A DNA stretch of 64,000 bases, from contig NZ_CANLOZ010000010.1 in assembly GCF_947492965.1 (NCBI RefSeq), forward strand, positions 62,001 to 126,000, given 5' to 3'. Numbering within the stretch: position 1 is the first letter of the stretch; the number at the start of each line of letters is the position of its first letter. A program made the position numbers and the translations under genes. This document shows, in pieces, positions 45,473 through 54,181 of this stretch. The notes under the pieces are model-generated. The model saw only the letters and a list, made by a program, of their open reading frames with translations, was not told where the DNA came from and ran no database searches. The DNA comes from an uncultured Aquimarina sp. GTDB lineage: Bacteria > Bacteroidota > Bacteroidia > Flavobacteriales > Flavobacteriaceae.

Positions 45473-46657
45473 TTACTCTTTTACTTCTGTGTATCCTGGT
45501 AACCCGTGTAAACATTTTATTATTTGGTTTCCTCCAGGTTCTCCAGCGTGATAATGATATCCTCTTACATCATCGAAATGTCCACCACACTCATCTAAAT
45601 CTGTCGCTTTATTTCCGTTTTTGTCTGTCAATCCATAAATTCCAAATCCGTCAATTGCATAACCAATCATTGGCGGGTGAGAATCGGCTTGAGCAATTTC
45701 TTTCGTTGAGCCAGTAACTGCGTGGTAATGATAACCTCCGTGAGGATTTACGTGTCCTCCGTGGTCATCTAAAGGTGCAATTGTATGAGCTGCTAATATT
45801 GCGTGTGTTGGTGCAGGTGGGTCATAATTAACACCATTAAAAGCAAGTCCTATTCCACCTCTTCCAAAGCTTTGAGTAGTTTTTAGATATTTGGGGGTTG
45901 CAGGAATTACAAAAGTTGTTATTTGTTCTTTGAAATATTCTGGTAAACATTCCACACAATAGTTATGATATTCTTCCTCTACTTCTGGTTTTGCAGCGGC
46001 TAAACAACCTTCTTCTGTGTTGGTAACTTTAATTGTTCCATCTTCTCTGTATAATTTCCATTTATCATCGCTATAGAACTGGTCAAGGTTGGCAATAAAA
46101 TGACCTGAAACATCATAGACTTTATCATCTTTAAACCAAATTCCAGCTTTTTCCATTCCGTCTTCTATATGTCTTGGACACCAAGGTCCCATTTGATGTT
46201 CGGTTGCTTGAGAATTTGTTTTGATTACATAACATAATGTTTCAATACCGTTTAATTCCACAATTTGTTCTTGAATTCCACCAATTATGTTTTCTGTTAT
46301 GAAGTAATCTGTATTTACAGGGTTGACTTTAACAGTTATATCAATTTCATTTGATAAATCCGTATTTGTATTTGTTTGTCTTGGTGGTCTATTTCCTTGA
46401 CTTTTTTCTGCTTTGTTAAGTTCTTCTAAAGTTAAAAAACCGTCATCGTTATTGTCAATATTATTAAAATCGTTTGCTATTGGACCCTTGACTTCATCTC
46501 TCGATAATTTTCCATCTTCATTACTGTCCATCTCCGAAATTATTTGTTCAGAAGAAGGTCTTTGTCCATTTGGTTCTTGCTGACCTTTTTTTTCTTGATT
46601 TGATTCGCAAGCCACCAAGAATGTCAAAGTTAATAGTATAAATAAAGTGTTTTTCAT
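45473..46657 (-). CDS. EF-hand and YHYH-domain lipoprotein
   Basis: 394 residues: lipoprotein signal (TLTFLVAC), two EF-hand calcium loops (DSNEDGKLSRDE at about 42-53, DNNDDGFLTLEE at about 68-79), then a YHYH domain with HGGYHYHAVTG and GYHYHAGEPGG near the C-terminus and paired cysteines. YHYH proteins are metal-binding and of unknown function. The cassette is closed by a perfect 10-base end complement. Confidence 0.88.
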   Translation of the reverse strand: MKNTLFILLTLTFLVACESNQEKKGQQEPNGQRPSSEQIISEMDSNEDGKLSRDEVKGPIANDFNNIDNNDDGFLTLEELNKAEKSQGNRPPRQTNTNTDLSNEIDITVKVNPVNTDYFITENIIGGIQEQIVELNGIETLCYVIKTNSQATEHQMGPWCPRHIEDGMEKAGIWFKDDKVYDVSGHFIANLDQFYSDDKWKLYREDGTIKVTNTEEGCLAAAKPEVEEEYHNYCVECLPEYFKEQITTFVIPATPKYLKTTQSFGRGGIGLAFNGVNYDPPAPTHAILAAHTIAPLDDHGGHVNPHGGYHYHAVTGSTKEIAQADSHPPMIGYAIDGFGIYGLTDKNGNKATDLDECGGHFDDVRGYHYHAGEPGGNQIIKCLHGLPGYTEVKE

Positions 46658-46755
46658 TTTATGATTTATTCTAATTTCTTTTAAGACTTATTTACTTCAT
46701 AAACGTTTAATTCAATCGGTAATTTTGTTTAATTCTCGATGTTTCTCAACATTAT

Positions 46756-46952
46756 ACACAACGGCTTCGGCTATGATTAGTACGGGATTTAATAAGCGAT
46801 TACTTTCCGATTAAGAACTTAGCCAAAACTTTTTATTTTGTTTTAATTTTTTCATTTTAAAGCCAAATCAAAAAGATTTGGCGGACTTCATAAAAATACA
46901 CTAAACTTTGGATTAAACACCAAACCCGTATTAATTATAGCCATTGTTGTGT
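46756..46952 (-). repeat. attC-like site of 197 bp, singleton type
   Basis: AAC 46760-46762, GTT 46946-46948. Stem GGCTATGATTAGTACGGG / CCCGTATTAATTATAGCC. The inner part shares the GCCAAATC / GATTTGGCGGACTTCATAAA motif with the 51782, 60473 and 63050 sites. Confidence 0.83.
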
Positions 46953-46960
46953 GGCGTTTT

Positions 46961-47923
46961 TTATTTATTTAAATAATCGAATATGATGAATGGAAGCAAT
47001 GCAAATGCGAAAAACAAAATCATTGTATAAATCAAATCAGTAAATTTTCCGTGTTTATCTACTTCAGGTTCTCTATTAAAAATCACTTTATATAGTTGCC
47101 TGATAGGATATTGAACTATTAGTAGCGATAAAGGATAAATGAAACTTACACTATTTAAATCAGATATGTTTTCCTGATAATAATACCTGAATAAATAACC
47201 ATAACAAAAGAAGCCAACTGCAACCAAAAGGCTTTTAATATAAAAGTCATTTATTCTCAACATTTCATAGTCCATAAAAAACCAAAGTCCGATTCCCATT
47301 CCAGTAAATAAAGTCCATTTTTCAATTATTTCAACACTATCTGTCAAATAGGGAACAAAAAAATGAATCAAGATCGCTATTGTTGAAATGTAATAAACAA
47401 TTTTAAATCGTTTACTAATCTTTAATTCTGATTTATCCTCTTTAAGCTTTTTGTTATTTGCTTTTATTGAAAGAGTCAAAGGATTTTTTAAATTACTTAT
47501 ATCAACTGTTGAATAAAATTTGTTGTCGGTTTGTTGGGTAATTTTACCTCCAAAATCAATTTTATAATGTTTGTTATCGGTAGTTACTACATAAACGTTG
47601 TCAAATTCCTTATCATTTTTTGATATGTAAACCATAAGTTCCTTATCATTTAACCTTTTGTCTATATTTTTACCTTTAGTTAAACCTTTAATTTCCACAT
47701 CGTATTCAATTCCCTCTGGATATTCGAGATAATTTACCAAATAGAAAAAATGTTCATTTTCAAGAAGATTGTCAGCTATTATTATTTGTATGTCAATCCC
47801 TTTTTCGAAAACCTTAAAGTTTAATTTTGAATGAAAATTATCAGAATATAAATTTATCCAATTCTCCAAAGCCTGTTTCACGTCATTTAGAGAGGCTCCT
47901 TTTATTTCTATAATGTTTTTCAT
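46961..47923 (-). CDS. hypothetical membrane protein with soluble N-terminal domain
   Basis: 320 residues: a soluble N-terminal half (about 1-170, KGASLNDVKQALENWINLYSDNF, KIDFGGKITQQTDNKF) and about five transmembrane helices in 175-318. Architecture suggests a sensor or regulatory membrane protein. No family recognised. Confidence 0.68.
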   Translation of the reverse strand: MKNIIEIKGASLNDVKQALENWINLYSDNFHSKLNFKVFEKGIDIQIIIADNLLENEHFFYLVNYLEYPEGIEYDVEIKGLTKGKNIDKRLNDKELMVYISKNDKEFDNVYVVTTDNKHYKIDFGGKITQQTDNKFYSTVDISNLKNPLTLSIKANNKKLKEDKSELKISKRFKIVYYISTIAILIHFFVPYLTDSVEIIEKWTLFTGMGIGLWFFMDYEMLRINDFYIKSLLVAVGFFCYGYLFRYYYQENISDLNSVSFIYPLSLLIVQYPIRQLYKVIFNREPEVDKHGKFTDLIYTMILFFAFALLPFIIFDYLNK

Positions 47924-47943
47924 TTACGATTTTCTCAAATGAC

Positions 47944-48113
47944 ACACAACGTTTAATATATGTGTTGTAGCAGAGTAAAATGTTACCCTATTTTATGATT
48001 TTTCTGCGCATTGGTTGCTAACTTTTACCTTTTGCAAGCATTGCGTCTTCATAAATATACAATAACCAATCGATTGATTACTTTGCTGCTATGGCACATA
48101 TATCGTGTTATCG
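47944..48113 (-). repeat. long attC-like site (family 1) of the second gene-less cassette
   Basis: AAC 47948-47950, GTT 48107-48109. Shares TTCATAAATATACA and CTATGGCACATATATC variants with the site at 58222, which also accompanies the gene-less segment. Confidence 0.85.
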
Positions 48114-48458
48114 TGCGTTCTTTTTTCCGTCACTAACCTTACTAGACTAGCCAAGCAAGGTGATATTACTTGCGTAATTACTCCGTCAATTTTATTTTTC
48201 TTTCTCGCGATCACCTTGCAATCTTAGAGTAGGAGACAGACCTTACCGAATGAACCTGAACTTTTTTTCGTCAGTAGTTGGTCAGCCAAAAAAGTGATTT
48301 TTTAGCACGTTGCTACTCCGTAATCCTCCTCAATTTTGGTTTTTCAATCGCTTTTTCTTCGATTAGTCCTTAACTATCACAAAAATACTCTGGTCATTGG
48401 GTGGTTAACCGTTCGTTGCTTTCGTTCTACTTTTCAGATTCCTAAAATGCACGGATAA
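47950..48458 (-). mobile_element. gene-less cassette, copy 2
   Basis: Content 48110-48456 aligns along its whole length with copies 1 and 3. The plus-strand frame open in copies 1 and 3 is closed here by TGA (in the stretch CAGCCAAAAAAGTGA), which argues against a protein on that strand. Inverted repeat GCAAGGTGAT / ATCACCTTGC kept. Confidence 0.72.
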
Positions 48459-48622
48459 CGTTTAATATATGTGTCGTAGCAGAGCAAAATGTTACCTTGC
48501 TTTTTGATTTTTCTGCGCATTGGTTGCTAATTTTTACTTTCTGCAAGCATTGCGCCTTACCAAATATACATTGAACTATCGATTCAACTCGAATTTGCTA
48601 TGGCACATATATGTTGTTACCA
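48453..48622 (-). repeat. long attC-like site (family 1)
   Basis: AAC 48457-48459, GTT 48616-48618 then ACCATATG. The far end has TATGGTAAC at 49155. Complete core with the promoter-like motif. Confidence 0.85.
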
Positions 48623-48629
48623 TATGTTT

Positions 48630-49139
48630 TTATCTTAAAATAGGATCAAAAAAATCAATTAAAGAACACTCCGAACTAAAGCTAAATCCATCCCCATCCT
48701 CAGGAGTCTTAACAATACAGACATATCCAAATTTTAAAAAGGTTTGTTCATTTTCAACAACAACTTTATATTTATAAGTTCCACTTTCTAAATTGGTATC
48801 ATTTCCTCCCAGGAAGTTATTAAAATTACTATAGTCTTGTGTTGAGTATACAATTTCGTCATTCAAATTGAATAATGTTACAGAATTGGGTGAGTAAAGA
48901 TCTATGTTTTCAATTCCGAATCTATCATAGAAACCATCACCATTAGGTGTGAACACTGGGGAAACATTTATTTCTCCATTACTTTGATCTAGATTATCAA
49001 TATTTTGAGATAAGAATGGATTTTCTTTACAACATAAAAATGTCAGTAATTCAGTTTCTGGATCGTCACTTTCATTACAACTTAATAATATGATTAAGTT
49101 TAATAAAATTAAAGTAATAGTTTTAAAATTTAAATTCAT
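48630..49139 (-). CDS. secreted gliding-motility-type C-terminal domain lipoprotein
   Basis: 169 residues from the ATG at 49139. A longer frame would run into the attC-like site. Lipoprotein signal (LIILLSC). The body is a T9SS type B-like (CHU_C) domain: NVSPVFTPNGDGFYDRFGIENIDLY, VTLFNLNDEIVYST, GTYKYKVVVENEQ, here without any preceding adhesin, so it is a bare sorting or Ig-like module. The usual C-terminal end is shortened. Confidence 0.85.
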   Translation of the reverse strand: MNLNFKTITLILLNLIILLSCNESDDPETELLTFLCCKENPFLSQNIDNLDQSNGEINVSPVFTPNGDGFYDRFGIENIDLYSPNSVTLFNLNDEIVYSTQDYSNFNNFLGGNDTNLESGTYKYKVVVENEQTFLKFGYVCIVKTPEDGDGFSFSSECSLIDFFDPILR

Positions 49140-49156
49140 AGTTTGTTCAAAATGTA

Positions 49157-49327
49157 TGGTAACGTTTAATATATGTGTCGTAGCAGAGTAAATTGTTACC
49201 TTGATTTTCGATTTTTCTGCGCATTGGTTGCTAACTTTTCCATTCTGCAAGCATTGCGCCTTACCAAAAATACAACAACCATTGGACTGATCATTTAGCT
49301 GCTATGATCACATATATATTGTTGTAG
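49157..49327 (-). repeat. long attC-like site (family 1)
   Basis: AAC 49161-49163, GTT 49321-49323 then GTAGG. The far end has ACTACAAC at 49742. Motif GTAACAAT-13-ACACATATA on the minus strand. Confidence 0.85.
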
Positions 49328-49334
49328 GTAGTTT

Positions 49335-49706
49335 TTATTTTTTAAATTCAGCTCGCGCTTCTTTCATAGTCCTTTCAATAAAATCATCTCCATATTTTTT
49401 TTCAATTTCAAAATTCATTGATTCAGCATAACATTCTTCTAGTAAAGAAGGTTGATCATTAGCTTTAATTGTAATTTGATATTTCGTCAACATGAAATTC
49501 CAATAAAACTTCTCAAATTCAGACATTTCAACCGTTCCAAGTATATCATATTCTTTAACTCCATTTTTGAAATCAAGTTTTGCAACTTTTTTTATTGAGT
49601 CGCATCGAATAAGTAGAGGATCATTATATTCTAATTTTGGAGGAGCTCCTTTATTACTTTTGCAACTCCATATAAGCATAATCAAAATTAAAATCCGATA
49701 ACTCAT
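49335..49706 (-). CDS. hypothetical small lipoprotein
   Basis: 123 residues: lipoprotein signal (LIMLIWSC) and a charged body (DSIKKVAKLDFKNGVKEYDILGTVEMSEF, KKYGDDFIERTMKEARAEFKK). No family recognised. Confidence 0.68.
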   Translation of the reverse strand: MSYRILILIMLIWSCKSNKGAPPKLEYNDPLLIRCDSIKKVAKLDFKNGVKEYDILGTVEMSEFEKFYWNFMLTKYQITIKANDQPSLLEECYAESMNFEIEKKYGDDFIERTMKEARAEFKK

Positions 49707-49742
49707 TTAGCCTTTACTTTTTTCAGATTTATTTGTAATTAA

Positions 49743-49811
49743 CTACAACGGTAAATATAACAAACGTTGCTGACCAAAAGGGCAGCTATGTTTTGTTATA
49801 TAGTGTTATGC
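49743..49811 (-). repeat. short attC-like site (subfamily S2)
   Basis: AAC 49747-49749, GTT 49805-49807. Stem ATATAACAA / TTGTTATAT, compensatory to its sister at 40027. GTTATGCAA matches TTGCATAAC at 50611. Confidence 0.85.
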
Positions 49812-49815
49812 AATG

Positions 49816-50592
49816 TTATTTATAGTATTCATATTCAAAATTTTCTGTGGTATAATATTTCACTTGGGTAAGTAATCCATTTTCATCATATGTAAATTCC
49901 GTTGTTTCTTTTTGAACGTTATTGTCAAAACGAATGAATTGGTTTACTTGCCCGTTATCTTTATAAGTATACTCGTAAGTGTAATTCCATTCCCTTCTTT
50001 TAGAATTAGAACGTATTTCCCAGCCATAGTATTTTTCTTTATAGAAATCATTAATATATTCTGTTGTAGTTTCACGATACTTTTTCCCATCTCGATACCA
50101 TTCTCGTGTTTGTATTTTGCCGTTATTTTCGAAATGGTCAACTAGATTTAGGCTTCCATCAGGATAGTATTTGGTCAGTTTTTTTAATTCTCCATCTTTG
50201 TATTCTATTTTAAACTCAGAAATTTCTAGTTCGGGTTTGGCTGATTTAGCTTTGGACGAAAGGTCGAGTCCTAAGCTTTTAAATTTTTTCAAAGCCTTTT
50301 CGTCAGGTTTACCATTTCTTGTAGTATCCACTTGTTTGACTAACCTTTTATTTTTATCATATTCAAAATAAATTGTTCTTTGTTCTCCACCAACAAACGG
50401 CTCGTGTTGAAACTTGACCATTTTTCCATCTCTATTATAAAATGTTGTGGCTTTCAGTTTTTTTCCATTATACCACTTTCTAGATTTAACTTTATTGATC
50501 TTATATAGACTATCACTTTGATATGTCCATTTCTCTTGGGCAAATGTCAAAATAGGAAGAAGTACAAACCCAATTAGTAATTTTATTTTCAT
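49816..50592 (-). CDS. secreted YwqK/MORN-like repeat protein
   Basis: 258 residues with a signal peptide (ending TFAQ) and repeated short beta hairpins of the pattern YxxxGxxxKxxxY (YNGKKLKATTFYNRDGKMVKF, YPDGSLNLVDHFENNGKIQTREW, FTYDENGLLTQVKYY). Such repeats are found in YwqK-type antitoxin-like and YD-repeat proteins. No toxin is nearby. Function unknown. Confidence 0.78.
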   Translation of the reverse strand: MKIKLLIGFVLLPILTFAQEKWTYQSDSLYKINKVKSRKWYNGKKLKATTFYNRDGKMVKFQHEPFVGGEQRTIYFEYDKNKRLVKQVDTTRNGKPDEKALKKFKSLGLDLSSKAKSAKPELEISEFKIEYKDGELKKLTKYYPDGSLNLVDHFENNGKIQTREWYRDGKKYRETTTEYINDFYKEKYYGWEIRSNSKRREWNYTYEYTYKDNGQVNQFIRFDNNVQKETTEFTYDENGLLTQVKYYTTENFEYEYYK

Positions 50593-50612
50593 TTATATAA
50601 TTTTCTGATGTT

Positions 50613-50785
50613 GCATAACGTTTAATATATGTGTCGTAGCAGGGCAAAATGTTACCTTGCTTTTCGGTTTTTCTGCGCATTGGTTGCTAACTTTAACTTT
50701 TTGCAAACATTGCGCCTTATCAAAAAAATACAATAACCATTGGATTGATCACTTAGCTGCTATGATCACATATATGTTGTTGTAC
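50613..50785 (-). repeat. long attC-like site (family 1)
   Basis: AAC 50617-50619, GTT 50779-50781. GTTGTACAGC matches GCTGTACAAAC at 51779 with one extra base. Core and promoter-like motif intact. Confidence 0.85.
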
Positions 50786-50796
50786 AGCGTTTTTAT

Positions 50797-51390
50797 TTAG
50801 TCTATTCCCAGATCATTTGTAAAGGAATGATGCAATTCAATTTCACTTATCGGAACTCCGGTTTTATCCTCCGTTATTCCACAAATAATTCTTTCTATTT
50901 CGTATTTACTCGAAATACGTTCGATGGGAATCAATTCATCGAAATTCATTGAAATAATCCAATCAGTAAGTTTTCGCAAAGTATTTTCTGCTACAGGTTC
51001 CGTTCGATCAAATATTTTGAAACCTAAAAAGCGAACTTCTTTGTTCAAAGTACTGTTAAAATCTAGATCAACTAAATCTGGGACTTTTAGTCCAATTCGA
51101 TTCTCTAATTTAATCCAATCAGATTTTAGATCAGTTTTGTTGAGTAAATCGATCATTTTAGTATTTGGTGAAATACTTTGCTTCTCGTTACCAAACTCCT
51201 CAAAAGCACGTCTTACTCTATAGAAAATTATTTGTGATAAGCATTTCTTATTCGGTTCCAGCTTTAATCTTTGAAAGATTGCATCAGCCATTTGTTGAAT
51301 AGTACCAATGTTTACATATTCGGCATCTGGAATAGTTACTCCAAATTTGTCTTCGATAGACATTACCAATTCTACAGAATCTAATCCCAT
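50797..51390 (-). CDS. acyl-carrier-protein-like protein with permuted layout
   Basis: 197 residues. The chain begins directly at the phosphopantetheine helix (MGLDSVELVMSIEDKFGVTIPD, serine 5 as attachment site). The last residues (ITEDKTGVPISEIELHHSFTNDLGID, then stop) look like the first half of an ACP, cut just before the DS motif. A middle region (DWIKLENRIGLKVPDLVDLDF) is unknown. It could be a circularly permuted carrier, or two partial carriers. It would need a phosphopantetheinyl transferase. Confidence 0.75.
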   Translation of the reverse strand: MGLDSVELVMSIEDKFGVTIPDAEYVNIGTIQQMADAIFQRLKLEPNKKCLSQIIFYRVRRAFEEFGNEKQSISPNTKMIDLLNKTDLKSDWIKLENRIGLKVPDLVDLDFNSTLNKEVRFLGFKIFDRTEPVAENTLRKLTDWIISMNFDELIPIERISSKYEIERIICGITEDKTGVPISEIELHHSFTNDLGID

Positions 51391-51423
51391 CTTGTATTAT
51401 TTTTTAATGCTCTACAGCTTTTT

Positions 51424-51774
51424 TTACTCAGATTTTAATTTATTGAACTTAATTTCTACTCTTTCGTACTCTTTTAAATACTCAACATATTTATTGTTAT
51501 AGTAAGCTCTTTTACCGACCACAGGAATTGAGTCGTAATAATTGAAATTAATAGAATCTTTTTTAATAACAGCCTTTCCTTTCCATATTTTGCTTGTTGT
51601 GATTCCACTTAATTCAAATTCAAAAGTACTGTCTTTGAATACTGTCAGATGCACATGTCCGAGAGGAGCTTCCCTATTCGCATAGAGAATAATATTTTCC
51701 ATATTAGGTTTTCTAAAGCAAGAAGCTATAGTTATTAAAGCTCCAATTATGATAACTAGTTTCTGAATATTCAT
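51424..51774 (-). CDS. hypothetical small lipoprotein
   Basis: 116 residues from the ATG at 51774. The longer frame starts with TTG inside the half-site. Lipoprotein signal (LITIASC) and a lipocalin-like beta body (APLGHVHLTVFKDSTFEFELSGITTSKIWKGKAVIKKDS). First gene of a two-gene cassette with the ACP-like protein, 33 bp apart. Confidence 0.7.
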   Translation of the reverse strand: MNIQKLVIIIGALITIASCFRKPNMENIILYANREAPLGHVHLTVFKDSTFEFELSGITTSKIWKGKAVIKKDSINFNYYDSIPVVGKRAYYNNKYVEYLKEYERVEIKFNKLKSE

Positions 51775-51781
51775 AATGCTG

Positions 51782-51977
51782 TACAAACGGTTTGTGTATG
51801 AAACGTAGCGTGTAAAAAGACACTAACTTTTCGGATTAACACAGAGCCGAATTTTTATATTTTGTTTTTAATTTTTCTCTTTTTAAAAGCCAAATTAAAA
51901 ATTTGGCGGACTTCATAAATATGCACAAAGCTTTCGGTTATACATTTATTAGCTATGTTTTATACACCTTGTTGGCA
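51782..51977 (-). repeat. attC-like site of 196 bp (family 2)
   Basis: AAC 51786-51788, GTT 51971-51973. Stem GTGTATGAAACGTAGC / GCTATGTTTTATACAC. Inner hairpin GCCAAATTAAAAATTTGGCGG. Near-identical sisters at 60473 and 63050. Confidence 0.85.
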
Positions 51978-51988
51978 TTTCGTTATTT

Positions 51989-52459
51989 TTAGTCAAAGTC
52001 ATAAACAGTAACTTTTATATTTCGGTCTATTAACTTTTTCTGTATAATTTTTTCTATTGTATTCCAATCTCCTCCAGCAAGTCCACAACCAATCCTCGGC
52101 ATATGAATTGAGAAATTATTTTCTTTAGAATAGTCAGCAACTTTCGATAGACACTTTTCAACGGCTTCGTATCTGATAGGGACTTGTCCTTTCAATCTTT
52201 TTATTTTGTGCTGTCCAATCATATTAGCAATTGATAACTCTGAATCTATTTCTACAAATTGAACTTCTCCTAATTCAAATTTATCCCGTGACTTATACCA
52301 TTCACGATATTCCTGTTCTGGTTTTTTCCATTTTTTAGATATTGCTAAGACAAATCCTTTTCCCCAACCACCAATGTCATTACAGATATGAACAATCAAC
52401 TTTTTGCCATTTCCAATTGGATTTGTTGCATCTCCTTTTATATAATTTATTGATTCCAA
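51989..52459 (-). CDS. macrodomain protein (ADP-ribose-binding, TARG1-like)
   Basis: 156 residues forming one macrodomain: INYIKGDATNPIGNGKKLIVHICNDIGGWGKGFVLAIS (ADP-ribose pocket), later SIANMIGQHKI, PRIGCGLAGGDW and the C-terminal VTVYDFD. The GDAT-P and CNDIGxWGxGF patterns are those of ADP-ribose-hydrolysing macrodomains that reverse ADP-ribosylation (for example DarG-type). No DarT-like toxin is present. Overlaps the next gene by 13 bp. Confidence 0.88.
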   Translation of the reverse strand: MESINYIKGDATNPIGNGKKLIVHICNDIGGWGKGFVLAISKKWKKPEQEYREWYKSRDKFELGEVQFVEIDSELSIANMIGQHKIKRLKGQVPIRYEAVEKCLSKVADYSKENNFSIHMPRIGCGLAGGDWNTIEKIIQKKLIDRNIKVTVYDFD

Positions 52460-52710
52460 TTCTCTTCAAATTCTTTTTTAGAGCATTCTATTCCGTCAAA
52501 TTCTGATATGTCAAACTTTTGGTCGCACAATGCTCCAAATTCGTCCTCCAATTTACTTTCAGAGTATTTTAATATTTTTCCATTATCAAATATTGTAATT
52601 TGTCTATTGTAATATTCGTCTTCTCCAATTTCTATATACCATAATGAAAATCCCCAATTATCAAGTTCACCGCCAAGCGATTCATTCCATTTATATTTAT
52701 AGTATTTCAT
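52447..52710 (-). CDS. DUF6881-like small protein
   Basis: 87 residues from the ATG at 52710. Pattern KYYKYKWNES, LWYIEIGEDEYYNRQITIFDNGKILKYSES and CSKKEFEENW resembles the DUF6881 family, often seen near toxin-antitoxin or immunity genes. Translationally coupled (13-bp overlap) to the macrodomain gene, so the pair may act together. Confidence 0.65.
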   Translation of the reverse strand: MKYYKYKWNESLGGELDNWGFSLWYIEIGEDEYYNRQITIFDNGKILKYSESKLEDEFGALCDQKFDISEFDGIECSKKEFEENWNQ

Positions 52711-52737
52711 TTTAATATTACAGTGTTTTTTAATGAA

Positions 52738-52868
52738 TGCCAACGGTTAGTATAAGAGCAGTAGCGGATTTTATTGCTCCTACCTTTCAGATAGCAAGAT
52801 ACTTAATTAAATACAATAGCGGTTCGAGTTTGCACCCAAACCGCTATTGCTTTTATACATTGTTACCT
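52738..52868 (-). repeat. attC-like site of 131 bp, singleton type
   Basis: AAC 52742-52744, GTT 52862-52864. Stem GTATAAGAGCAGTAGCGG / CCGCTATTGCTTTTATAC. GTTACCTGC matches GCAGGTAAC at 54180. Confidence 0.83.
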
Positions 52869-53075
52869 GCTTTTATTTTTTCTTTTCGTGGTTTTGTTAA
52901 GTCTGTAGTTACAAGCCCCATTTACAACATATTCAATTTTATATTCCGATAAAAGTTGTGCAATTATTTCTCTTGTTTCTTCTTCATCTAGTCCAATGTT
53001 TTCTCCGAGGTCAATTTCATTCAACTGTCCGCTATTTTCAACAAAAGCTTTAAAATATCTGTCTTTATTTTCCAT
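52863..53075 (-). CDS. small winged-helix-like protein
   Basis: 70 residues (LNEIDLGENIGLDEEETREIIAQLLSEYKIEYVVNGACNYRL), shaped like a small wHTH domain with two helices and a wing. Overlaps the methyltransferase gene upstream by 11 bp. The C-terminus (TKRKNKSR) is basic, suggesting DNA or RNA contact. Confidence 0.6.
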   Translation of the reverse strand: MENKDRYFKAFVENSGQLNEIDLGENIGLDEEETREIIAQLLSEYKIEYVVNGACNYRLNKTTKRKNKSR

Positions 53076-53904
53076 AAGTAGTTTGTTTTTTTACTGCTAT
53101 CATCATATGTGGGCTGAAAGGCAAAAGGTAATTATCGTTTTCTGTGACTTTTATAAGTTCCAGTAGTGTTTTTTGCTTTTTGTCGTTCACCATATTGGCA
53201 AAGTAATCTTTGTCCAACCAAGCCATCCCTTCAACAGCATACGTATTGAGATGAGTTAAATCTTGGTTTATAAATTCGTCTATCAGTTGTTCAGGTTTAT
53301 GATAATATGCCTCGGCTAAAAGCCACGGAAAATCATCTGGTGGATTGTGTATTCCTGTTGTTAATTCTTCTTTGCACATTTCAAAAAACGAGTTTTTATG
53401 AATCATACCATTTAAAAGCCCGACCAAGGTTGAAGCTGTATAATTTATCGCGAACCCCAATATTATTCCATCATTTTTAAGCACTCGTTTAGCTTCACAA
53501 ATGGCTAATTCTCGGTCTTCCTTTTTTTGAAGATGGTAAAGAGGACCGTGTAATATTATTAGGTCCGCATAATTATTTGGAAATTCCAGTTTTCGAGCTT
53601 CGCCCAATTGAACCGAAAACTTATTCTTCAATTTTTTACTCCTGTTTTGAGCAATTTGAATGTGTTTAGAAACTGGTTCGACCAAATGTACTTGATGCCC
53701 TTTTTTTGAAAGCCATTCTGAATATTTCCCTGTTCCGCCACCAACATCAACTATTCTTGAAGATGCGGTTGGAATATATTTTTCTATTAGTGATTTAATT
53801 CTTTCAAATTCAAAAACTCCCATTCCTTTATCTAGTCTGGTTTCTTCGGAAGCATTAGTGTAAAATATTTCTATATTTCTGCTTATTAGCTGTTTACTAT
53901 TCAT
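53065..53904 (-). CDS. class I SAM-dependent methyltransferase
   Basis: 279 residues with Rossmann motif I RIVDVGGGTGKYSEWLSKKG, the acidic end of strand 2 (VHLVEPVS), ADLIILHGPLYHLQ (motif IV region) and AKRVLKNDGIILGF. It is a small-molecule type methyltransferase of the UbiE/Methyltransf_11 group. The substrate is unknown. Confidence 0.9.
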   Translation of the reverse strand: MNSKQLISRNIEIFYTNASEETRLDKGMGVFEFERIKSLIEKYIPTASSRIVDVGGGTGKYSEWLSKKGHQVHLVEPVSKHIQIAQNRSKKLKNKFSVQLGEARKLEFPNNYADLIILHGPLYHLQKKEDRELAICEAKRVLKNDGIILGFAINYTASTLVGLLNGMIHKNSFFEMCKEELTTGIHNPPDDFPWLLAEAYYHKPEQLIDEFINQDLTHLNTYAVEGMAWLDKDYFANMVNDKKQKTLLELIKVTENDNYLLPFSPHMMIAVKKQTTYGK

Positions 53905-54181
53905 TATGAATCATTGGATTATCATCACGATTTAAAATGCAGAGCACTATCGTGATAGAACAATCGATATACTATCAATTGCTATTGTTTAAAATTTGAT
54001 GAAATAACTAGATATGATTATCTGCGCATTTAAAAAATCGGATGATTTTTATGCGTTAATTACTCGTTTTGTTGAGTTTGTCTTTTATAGAAAGACTCAG
54101 ATAATATGTTGAATTAGTATAACAGACCACAAAGGTAGAATTTTCAAATTAATTCTTTCGCTGTTCGTTGGTTTTAATTGC
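53905..54181. other. non-coding stretch upstream of the methyltransferase gene
   Basis: About 277 bp without a gene. An 8-bp perfect inverted repeat (ATCACGAT at 53924-53931 and ATCGTGAT at 53949-53956) lies 20-50 bp upstream of the methyltransferase start and could be an operator. Confidence 0.45.
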
